DNA of 64,000 nucleotides, taken from Ulva prolifera (taxonomy: Eukaryota; Chlorophyta; Ulvophyceae; Ulvales; Ulvaceae). Where the stretch lies: contig CM041198.1 in assembly GCA_023078555.1 (NCBI GenBank), forward strand, positions 4,478,354 to 4,542,353. Reading direction: 5' to 3'. Position 1 is the first letter of the stretch, and the number at the start of each line of letters is the position of its first letter. The notes below the pieces were generated by a model that was not told the origin of the DNA, made no database searches, and worked only from the letters and a program-made list of their open reading frames with translations. A program made the position numbers and the translations under genes. This document shows, piece by piece, positions 53,001 through 62,361 of this stretch.

Positions 53001-53679
53001 TGGCACTCCATGTTGAATGCTTAACATGCAATCTCGACCTAGCAATCTCGACCTAGCCATCTCGCCCTAGCAATCTCGCCCTAGCAACCTCGCCCTACAC
53101 CTTTAAATCTCTCCCGTCAGGCTGGCACTCCATGTTGAATGCTTAACATGCAATCTCGCCCTAGCAATCTCGCCCTAGCAATCTCGCCCTAGCAACCTCG
53201 CCCTACACCTTTAAACCTCTCCCGGCAGGCTAGCACTCCATGTTGAATGCTTAACATGCAATCTCGACCTAGCAATCTCGCCCTAGCAATCTCGCCCTAG
53301 CAATCTCGCCCTAGCAATCTCGCCCTAGCAATCTCGCCCAACACCTTTAAATCTCGCCCGACAGGCTGGCAGTCCATGTTGAATGCTCAACATGCAATCT
53401 CGACCTAGCAATCTCGCCCTAGCAATCTCGCCCAACACCTTTAAATCTCGCCCGACAGGCTGGCAGTCCATGTTGAATGCTCAACATGCAATCTCGACCT
53501 AGCAATCTCGCCCTAGCAATCTCGCCCTACACCTTTAAATCTCGCCCGACAGGCTGGCAGTCCATGTTGAATGCTTAACAGGTTATCTTGACCTAGCAAT
53601 CTCGCCCTAGCAATCTCGCCCTACACATTTAAATCACTTCCCGACAGGCTGTGACTCCATGTTGAATGCTTAACATGCA
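50080..53679 (+). repeat. ~3.6-kb segment, copy 2
   Basis: Second copy of 32186-35690. One private change is CTGTGACTCC near 53652 (GGGACTCC elsewhere). Homology stops at about 53679, where this copy joins directly to a CAATATCGACC monomer while copy 1 continues with CAATCTCGACC. Confidence 0.83.
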
Positions 53680-53841
53680 ATATCGACCTAGCAATCTCGC
53701 CCTAGCAATCTCGCCCTAGCAATCTCGACCTAGCAACCTCGCCCTAGCAATCTCGCCCTAGCAATCTCGTCCTAGCAATCTCGCCCTACACCTTCAAATC
53801 TCTCCCGTTAGGCTGGCACTCCATGTTGAATGCTTAACATG
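53678..53841 (+). repeat. Long 164-bp monomer family (reference copy)
   Basis: Eight 14-mers beginning CAATATCGACCTAG, with an internal GACC unit, an internal CAACCTCG unit and a CTCGTCC unit, then a core TTCAAATCTCTCCCG followed by TTAGG. I find 36 starts: 5168, 6657, 9684, 11283, 15206, 17505, 19104, 22406, 23894, 27316, 28439, 30738, 32226, 33037, 34201, 35797, 37366, 38720, 39505, 41087, 44087, 45251, 46847, 47753, 50120, 51026, 52190, 53678, 54058, 54736, 55224, 55604, 57701, 58745, 60435, 62786. None lies before 4208. The internal GACC and CAACCTCG units normally sit at monomer ends, so it probably arose by fusion. The copy at 38720 switches to an AATCTTGCCC tail. Confidence 0.88.
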
Positions 53842-53949
53842 CAATCTCGCCCTAGCAATCTCGCCCTAGCAATCTCGCCCTAGCAATCTCGCCCTACACC
53901 TTTAAATCTCTCCCGGCAGGCTGGCACTCCATGTTGAATGCTTAACATG
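53842..53949 (+). repeat. Reference 108-bp monomer (four 14-mers plus core)
   Basis: A clean example of the commonest monomer. Four 14-mer units occupy 53842-53896, the fourth lacking its final G. The 53-bp core occupies 53897-53949, with CTCTCCCGG and GGCTGGCACTCC in its middle and the 20-bp dyad at its end. By base count the core is about 47% GC and the 14-mer 57% GC. The flanking monomers are 164 bp (53678-53841) and 108 bp (53950-54057). Confidence 0.95.
53930..53949 (+). other. Core dyad / hairpin element (representative)
   Basis: CATGTTGAATGCTTAACATG has six perfect inverted pairs at its ends (CATGTT with AACATG), then a G-T and an A-T pair around the tetraloop ATGC. It closes nearly every core in the window. 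Two kinds of variant recur: ...GCTCAACATG, which turns the G-T pair into G-C and gives a perfect 8-bp stem (e.g. 6246-6265), and ...GCTTAACAGG, which breaks the outer stem. It could be a protein-binding site or a structured element in a transcript; nothing in the sequence decides this. Confidence 0.75.
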
Positions 53950-55223
53950 CAATCTCGACCTAGCGATCTCGCCCTAGCAATCTCGCCCTAGCAATCTCGC
54001 CCTACACCTTTAAATCTCGACCGACAGGCTGGCACTCCATGTTGAATGCTTAACATGCAATATCGACCTAGCAATCTCGCCCTAGCAATCTCGCCCTAGC
54101 AATCTCGACCTAGCAACCTCGCCCTAGCAATCTCGCCCTAGCAATCTCGTCCTAGCAATCTCGCCCTACACCTTCAAATCTCTCCCGTTAGGCTGGCACT
54201 CCATGTTGAATGCTTAACATGCAATCTCGCCCTAGCAATCTCGCCCTAGCAATCTCGCCCTAGCAATCTCGCCCTACACCTTTAAATCTCTCCCGGCAGG
54301 CTGGCACTCCATGTTGAATGCTTAACATGCAATCTCGACCTAGCAATCTCGCACTAGCAATCTCGCCCTAGCAATCTCGCCCTACACCTTCAATCTCTCC
54401 CGTCAGGCTGGCACTCCATGTTGAATGCTTAACATGCAATCTCGCCCTAGCAATCTCGCCCTAGCAATCTCGCCCTAGCAATCTCGCCCTAGCAATCTCG
54501 CCCTAGCAATCTCGCACTAGCAATCTCGCCCTAGCAATCTCGCCCTACACCTTCAATCTCTCCCGTCAGGCTGGCACTCCATGTTGAATGCTTAACATGC
54601 AATCTCGCCCTAGCAATCTCGCCCTAGCAATCTCGCCCTAGCAATCTCGCCCTAGCAATCTCGCCCTAGCAATCTCGCCCTACACCTTTAAATCTCGCCC
54701 GACAGGCTGGCACTCCATGTTGAATGCTTAACATGCAATATCGACCTAGCAATCTCGCCCTAGCAATCTCGCCCTAGCAATCTCGACCTAGCAACCTCGC
54801 CCTAGCAATCTCGCCCTAGCAATCTCGTCCTAGCAATCTCGCCCTACACCTTCAAATCTCTCCCGTTAGGCTGGCACTCCATGTTGAATGCTTAACATGC
54901 AATCTCGCCCTAGCAATCTCGCCCTAGCAATCTCGCCCTAGCAATCTCGCCCTACACCTTTAAATCTCTCCCGGCAGGCTGGCACTCCATGTTGAATGCT
55001 TAACATGCAATCTCGCCCTAGCAATCTCGCCCTAGCAATCTCGCCCTAGCAATCTCGCCCTACACCTTTAAATCTCTCCCGGCAGGCTGGCACTCCATGT
55101 TGAATGCTTAACATGCAATCTCGACCTAGCGATCTCGCCCTAGCAATCTCGCCCTAGCAATCTCGCCCTACACCTTTAAATCTCGCCCGACAGGCTGGCA
55201 CTCCATGTTGAATGCTTAACATG

Positions 55224-55603
55224 CAATATCGACCTAGCAATCTCGCCCTAGCAATCTCGCCCTAGCAATCTCGACCTAGCAACCTCGCCCTAGCAATCTC
55301 GCCCTAGCAATCTCGTCCTAGCAATCTCGCCCTACACCTTCAAATCTCTCCCGTTAGGCTGGCACTCCATGTTGAATGCTTAACATGCAATCTCGCCCTA
55401 GCAATCTCGCCCTAGCAATCTCGCCCTAGCAATCTCGCCCTACACCTTTAAATCTCTCCCGGCAGGCTGGCACTCCATGTTGAATGCTTAACATGCAATC
55501 TCGACCTAGCGATCTCGCCCTAGCAATCTCGCCCTAGCAATCTCGCCCTACACCTTTAAATCTCGACCGACAGGCTGGCACTCCATGTTGAATGCTTAAC
55601 ATG
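55224..55603 (+). repeat. 380-bp three-monomer unit, further copy
   Basis: Same 164+108+108 order as 53678-54057. Its last core is of the CTCGACCGACAGG type (55564), like that of the first unit (54018). Confidence 0.83.
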
Positions 55604-56586
55604 CAATATCGACCTAGCAATCTCGCCCTAGCAATCTCGCCCTAGCAATCTCGACCTAGCAACCTCGCCCTAGCAATCTCGCCCTAGCAATCTCGTCCTA
55701 GCAATCTCGCCCTACACCTTCAAATCTCTCCCGTTAGGCTGGCACTCCATGTTGAATGCTTAACATGCAATCTCGCCCTAGCAATCTCGCCCTAGCAATC
55801 TCGCCCTAGCAATCTCGCCCTACACCTTTAAATCTCTCCCGGCAGGCTGGCACTCCATGTTGAATGCTTAACATGCAATCTCGACCTAGCAATCTCGCAC
55901 TAGCAATCTCGCCCTAGCAATCTCGCCCTACACCTTCAATCTCTCCCGTCAGGCTGGCACTCCATGTTGAATGCTTAACATGCAATCTCGCCCTAGCAAT
56001 CTCGCCCTAGCAATCTCGCCCTAGCAATCTCGCCCTAGCAATCTCGCCCTAGCAATCTCGCACTAGCAATCTCGCCCTAGCAATCTCGCCCTACACCTTC
56101 AATCTCTCCCGTCAGGCTGGCACTCCATGTTGAATGCTTAACATGCAATCTCGCCCTAGCAATCTCGCCCTAGCAATCTCGCCCTAGCAATCTCGCCCTA
56201 GCAATCTCGCCCTAGCAATCTCGCCCTACACCTTTAAATCTCTCCCGTCAGGCTGGCACTCCATGTTGAATGCTTAACATGCAATCTCGACCTAGCAATC
56301 TCGACCTATCCATCTCGCCCAAGCAATCTCGCCCTAGCAACCTCGCCCTACACCTTTAAACCTCTCCCGACAGGCTGGCACTCCATGTTGAATGCTTAAC
56401 ATGCAATCTCGACCTAGCAATCTCGCACTAGCAATCTCGCCCTAGCAAAATCGCCCTACACCTTTAAATCTCTCCCGACAGGCTGGCACTCCATGTTGAA
56501 TGCCTAACATGCAATCTCGACCTAGCAATCTCGACCTAGCCATCTCGCCCTAGCAATCTCGCCCTAGCAACCTCGCCCAACACCTT
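55497..56586 (+). repeat. ~1.1-kb segment, second copy
   Basis: Together with 50080-53679 it reconstitutes the order found at 32.2-36.8 kb. About 1.8 kb of amplified 164/108-bp monomers (53.68-55.5 kb) is interposed. Confidence 0.8.
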
Positions 56587-56696
56587 TAAATCTCTCCCGT
56601 CAGGCTGGCACTCCATGTTGAATGCTTAACATGCAATCTCGACCTAGCAATCTCGCCCTAGCAATCTCGCCCTAGCAACCTCGCCCTACACCTTTC

Positions 56697-58477
56697 AACC
56701 TCTCCCGACAGGCTGGCACTCCATGTTGAATGCTTAACATGCAATCTCGACCTAGCAATCTCGCACTAGCAATCTCGCCCTAGCAATCTCGCCCTACACC
56801 TTTAAATCTCTCCCGACAGGCTGGCACTCCATGTTGAATGCTTAACATGCAATCTCGACCTAGCAATCTCGACCTAGCCATCTCGCCCTAGCAATCTCGC
56901 CCTAGCAACCTCGCCCTACACCTTTAAATCTCTCCCGTCAGGCTGGCACTCCATGTTGAATGCTTAACATGCAATCTCGCCCTAGCAATCTCGCCCTAGC
57001 AATCTCGCCCTAGCAACCTCGCCCTACACCTTTAAACCTCTCCCGGCAGGCTAGCACTCCATGTTGAATGCTTAACATGCAATCTCGACCTAGCAATCTC
57101 GCCCTAGCAATCTCGCCCTAGCAATCTCGCCCTAGCAATCTCGCCCTAGCAATCTCGCCCAACACCTTTAAATCTCGCCCGACAGGCTGGCAGTCCATGT
57201 TGAATGCTCAACATGCAATCTCGACCTAGCAATCTCGCCCTAGCAATCTCGCCCTACACCTTTAAATCTCGCCCGACAGGCTGGCAGTCCATGTTGAATG
57301 TTCAACATGCAATCTCAACCTAGCAATCTCGCCCTAGCAATCTCGCCCAACACCTTTAAATCTCGCCCGACAGGCTGGCAGTCCATGTTGAATGCTCAAC
57401 ATGCAATCTCGACCTAGCAATCTCGCCCTAGCAATCTCGCCCTACACCTTTAAATCTCGCCCGACAGGCTGGCAGTCCATGTTGAATGCTTAACAGGTTA
57501 TCTTGACCTAGCAATCTCGCCCTAGCAATCTCGCCCTACACATTTAAATCACTTCCCGACAGGCTGGGACTCCATGTTGAATGCTTAACATGCAATCTCG
57601 ACCTAGCGATCTCGCCCTAGCAATCTCGCCCTAGCAATCTCGCCCTACACCTTTAAATCTCGACCGACAGGCTGGCACTCCATGTTGAATGCTTAACATG
57701 CAATATCGACCTAGCAATCTCGCCCTAGCAATCTCGCCCTAGCAATCTCGACCTAGCAACCTCGCCCTAGCAATCTCGCCCTAGCAATCTCGTCCTAGCA
57801 ATCTCGCCCTACACCTTCAAATCTCTCCCGTTAGGCTGGCACTCCATGTTGAATGCTTAACATGCAATCTCGCCCTAGCAATCTCGCCCTAGCAATCTCG
57901 CCCTAGCAATCTCGCCCTACACCTTTAAATCTCTCCCGGCAGGCTGGCACTCCATGTTGAATGCTTAACATGCAATCTCGACCTAGCAATCTCGCCCTAG
58001 CAATCTCGCCCTAGCAACCTCGCCCTACACCTTTCAACCTCTCCCGACAGGCTGGCACTCCATGTTGAATGCTTAACATGCAATCTCGACCTAGCAATCT
58101 CGCACTAGCAATCTCGCCCTAGCAATCTCGCCCTACACCTTCAATCTCTCCCGTCAGGCTGGCACTCCATGTTGAATGCTTAACATGCAATCTCGCCCTA
58201 GCAATCTCGCCCTAGCAATCTCGCCCTAGCAATCTCGCCCTAGCAATCTCGCCCTAGCAATCTCGCACTAGCAATCTCGCCCTAGCAATCTCGCCCTACA
58301 CCTTCAATCTCTCCCGTCAGGCTGGCACTCCATGTTGAATGCTTAACATGCAATCTCGCCCTAGCAATCTCGCCCTAGCAATCTCGCCCTAGCAATCTCG
58401 CCCTAGCAATCTCGCCCTAGCAATCTCGCCCTACACCTTTAAATCTCTCCCGTCAGGCTGGCACTCCATGTTGAATG
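56697..58477 (+). repeat. ~1.78-kb segment, copy 1 (2734-bp offset)
   Basis: Matches 59431-61211 at offset 2734. The rare unit CTCAACCTAG (57314 and 60048) and the three-monomer 94-bp run are shared. A C-to-T change near 57301 (ATGTTCAACATG) distinguishes copy 1. Homology ends at 58477, where copy 1 reads GCTTAAC and copy 2 reads GCCTAAC. Confidence 0.82.
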
Positions 58478-58539
58478 CTTAACATGCAATCTCGACCTAG
58501 CAATCTCGACCTATCCATCTCGCCCAAGCAATCTCGCCC

Positions 58540-58575
58540 TAGCAACCTCGCCCTAGCAATCTCGTCCTAGCAATC
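58540..58575 (+). repeat. Hybrid 14-mer junction
   Basis: CAACCTCGCCCTAG of the GACCTATCC monomer runs straight into CAATCTCGTCCTAG of the 164-bp monomer, with no core between them. The crossover falls inside the 14-mer run. I saw this order only here. Confidence 0.75.
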
Positions 58576-59430
58576 TCGCCCTACACCTTCAAATCTCTCC
58601 CGTTAGGCTGGCACTCCATGTTGAATGCTTAACATGCAATCTCGCCCTAGCAATCTCGCCCTAGCAATCTCGCCCTAGCAATCTCGCCCTACACCTTTAA
58701 ATCTCTCCCGGCAGGCTGGCACTCCATGTTGAATGCTTAACATGCAATATCGACCTAGCAATCTCGCCCTAGCAATCTCGCCCTAGCAATCTCGACCTAG
58801 CAACCTCGCCCTAGCAATCTCGCCCTAGCAATCTCGTCCTAGCAATCTCGCCCTACACCTTCAAATCTCTCCCGTTAGGCTGGCACTCCATGTTGAATGC
58901 TTAACATGCAATCTCGCCCTAGCAATCTCGCCCTAGCAATCTCGCCCTAGCAATCTCGCCCTACACCTTTAAATCTCTCCCGGCAGGCTGGCACTCCATG
59001 TTGAATGCTTAACATGCAATCTCGACCTAGCAATCTCGCCCTAGCAATCTCGCCCTAGCAACCTCGCCCTACACCTTTAAACCTCTCCCGACAGGCTGGC
59101 ACTCCATGTTGAATGCTTAACATGCAATCTCGACCTAGCAATCTCGCACTAGCAATCTCGCCCTAGCAATCTCGCCCTACACCTTCAATCTCTCCCGTCA
59201 GGCTGGCACTCCATGTTGAATGCTTAACATGCAATCTCGCCCTAGCAATCTCGCCCTAGCAATCTCGCCCTAGCAATCTCGCCCTAGCAATCTCGCCCTA
59301 CACCTTTAAATCTCTCCCGTCAGGCTGGCACTCCATGTTGAATGCTTAACATGCAATCTCGACCTAGCAATCTCGACCTATCCATCTCGCCCAAGCAATC
59401 TCGCCCTAGCAACCTCGCCCTACACCTTTA

Positions 59431-61211
59431 AACCTCTCCCGACAGGCTGGCACTCCATGTTGAATGCTTAACATGCAATCTCGACCTAGCAATCTCGCAC
59501 TAGCAATCTCGCCCTAGCAATCTCGCCCTACACCTTTAAATCTCTCCCGACAGGCTGGCACTCCATGTTGAATGCTTAACATGCAATCTCGACCTAGCAA
59601 TCTCGACCTAGCCATCTCGCCCTAGCAATCTCGCCCTAGCAACCTCGCCCTACACCTTTAAATCTCTCCCGTCAGGCTGGCACTCCATGTTGAATGCTTA
59701 ACATGCAATCTCGCCCTAGCAATCTCGCCCTAGCAATCTCGCCCTAGCAACCTCGCCCTACACCTTTAAACCTCTCCCGGCAGGCTAGCACTCCATGTTG
59801 AATGCTTAACATGCAATCTCGACCTAGCAATCTCGCCCTAGCAATCTCGCCCTAGCAATCTCGCCCTAGCAATCTCGCCCTAGCAATCTCGCCCAACACC
59901 TTTAAATCTCGCCCGACAGGCTGGCAGTCCATGTTGAATGCTCAACATGCAATCTCGACCTAGCAATCTCGCCCTAGCAATCTCGCCCTACACCTTTAAA
60001 TCTCGCCCGACAGGCTGGCAGTCCATGTTGAATGCTCAACATGCAATCTCAACCTAGCAATCTCGCCCTAGCAATCTCGCCCAACACCTTTAAATCTCGC
60101 CCGACAGGCTGGCAGTCCATGTTGAATGCTCAACATGCAATCTCGACCTAGCAATCTCGCCCTAGCAATCTCGCCCTACACCTTTAAATCTCGCCCGACA
60201 GGCTGGCAGTCCATGTTGAATGCTTAACAGGTTATCTTGACCTAGCAATCTCGCCCTAGCAATCTCGCCCTACACATTTAAATCACTTCCCGACAGGCTG
60301 GGACTCCATGTTGAATGCTTAACATGCAATCTCGACCTAGCGATCTCGCCCTAGCAATCTCGCCCTAGCAATCTCGCCCTACACCTTTAAATCTCGACCG
60401 ACAGGCTGGCACTCCATGTTGAATGCTTAACATGCAATATCGACCTAGCAATCTCGCCCTAGCAATCTCGCCCTAGCAATCTCGACCTAGCAACCTCGCC
60501 CTAGCAATCTCGCCCTAGCAATCTCGTCCTAGCAATCTCGCCCTACACCTTCAAATCTCTCCCGTTAGGCTGGCACTCCATGTTGAATGCTTAACATGCA
60601 ATCTCGCCCTAGCAATCTCGCCCAAGCAATCTCGCCCTAGCAATCTCGCCCTACACCTTTAAATCTCTCCCGGCAGGCTGGCACTCCATGTTGAATGCTT
60701 AACATGCAATCTCGACCTAGCAATCTCGCCCTAGCAATCTCGCCCTAGCAACCTCGCCCTACACCTTTCAACCTCTCCCGACAGGCTGGCACTCCATGTT
60801 GAATGCTTAACATGCAATCTCGACCTAGCAATCTCGCACTAGCAATCTCGCCCTAGCAATCTCGCCCTACACCTTCAATCTCTCCCGTCAGGCTGGCACT
60901 CCATGTTGAATGCTTAACATGCAATCTCGCCCTAGCAATCTCGCCCTAGCAATCTCGCCCTAGCAATCTCGCCCTAGCAATCTCGCCCTAGCAATCTCGC
61001 ACTAGCAATCTCGCCCTAGCAATCTCGCCCTACACCTTCAATCTCTCCCGTCAGGCTGGCACTCCATGTTGAATGCTTAACATGCAATCTCGCCCTAGCA
61101 ATCTCGCCCTAGCAATCTCGCCCTAGCAATCTCGCCCTAGCAATCTCGCCCTAGCAATCTCGCCCTACACCTTTAAATCTCTCCCGTCAGGCTGGCACTC
61201 CATGTTGAATG
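59431..61211 (+). repeat. ~1.78-kb segment, copy 2 (2734-bp offset)
   Basis: Second copy. It differs by CGCCCAAGCAATC near 60619, a change shared only with 62970, which shows that the next duplication used this copy as its source. Confidence 0.82.
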
Positions 61212-62361
61212 CCTAACATGCAATCTCGACCTAGCAATCTCGACCTAGCCATCTCGCCCTAGCAATCTCGCCCTAGCAATCTCGCCCTACACCTTTAAAT
61301 CTCTCCCGTCAGGCTGGCACTCCATGTTGAATGCTTAACATGCAATCTCGCCCTAGCAATCTCGCCCTAGCAATCTCGCCCTAGCAATCTCGCCCTAGCA
61401 ATCTCGCCCTAGCAACCTCGCCCTACACCTTTAAACCTCTCCCGGCAGGCTAGCACTCCATGTTGAATGCTTAACATGCAATCTCGACCTAGCAATCTCG
61501 CCCTAGCAATCTCGCCCTAGCAATCTCGCCCTAGCAATCTCGCCCTAGCAATCTCGCCCAACACCTTTAAATCTCGCCCGACAGGCTGGCAGTCCATGTT
61601 GAATGCTCAACATGCAATCTCGACCTAGCAATCTCGCCCTAGCAATCTCGCCCAACACCTTTAAATCTCGCCCGACAGGCTGGCAGTCCATGTTGAATGC
61701 TCAACATGCAATCTCGACCTAGCAATCTCGCCCTAGCAATCTCGCCCTACACCTTTAAATCTCGCCCGACAGGCTGGCAGTCCATGTTGAATGCTTAACA
61801 TGCAATCTCGCCCTAGCAATCTCGCCCTACACCTTTAAATCACTTCCCGACAGGCTGGCACTCCATGTTGAATGCTTAACATGCAATCTCGACCTAGCGA
61901 TCTCGCCCTAGCAATCTCGCCCTAGCAATCTCGCCCTACACCTTAAAATCTTGCCCGACAGGCTGGCAGTCCATGTTGAATGCTTAACAGGTTATCTCGA
62001 CCTAGCAATCTTGCCCTAGCAATCTCGCCCTACACCTTAAATCTCGCCCGACAGGCTGGCACTCCATGTTGAATGCTCAACAGGCAATCTCGACTTGGCA
62101 TTCTCGCCCTAGCATTCTCGCCCTAGCAATATCGCCCTAGCAATCTCGCCCTCCACCTTCAAATCTTGCCCGACAGGCTGGCAGTCCATGTTGAATGCTT
62201 AACAGGTTATCTCGACCTAGCAATCTTGCCCTAGCAATCTCGCCCTACACCCTAAATCTCGCCCGACAGGCTGGCAGTCCATGTTGAATGCTTAACAGGT
62301 TATCTCGACCTAGCAATCTCGCCTTAGCAATCTCGCCCTACACCTCTAAATCACTTCCCGA
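60011..62361 (+). repeat. 2351-bp tandem duplication, unit 1
   Basis: Constant offset of 2351 to the sequence that follows: CTCAACC at 60048 and 62399, CGACCGACAGG at 60395 and 62746, CCCAAGCAAT at 60621 and 62972, GCCTAAC near 61211 and 63562. The right part (61.2-62.36 kb) also matches 25.3-26.45 kb and 42.07-43.22 kb. Confidence 0.87.

Larger units (their letters stand above)
53678..54057 (+). repeat. 380-bp three-monomer higher-order unit (164+108+108)
   Basis: 164-bp monomer at 53678-53841, then 108-bp monomers at 53842-53949 and 53950-54057. The same trimer occurs at 55224-55603. CAATATCGACC starts at 53678, 54058, 54736, 55224 and 55604 (steps 380, 678, 488, 380), so this interval is locally amplified. 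Confidence 0.85.

Noticed and set aside
53897..53949. CENP-B box in the core
   Set aside because: The core lacks the TTCG and CGGG elements in the needed arrangement, so no centromere-protein site can be claimed.
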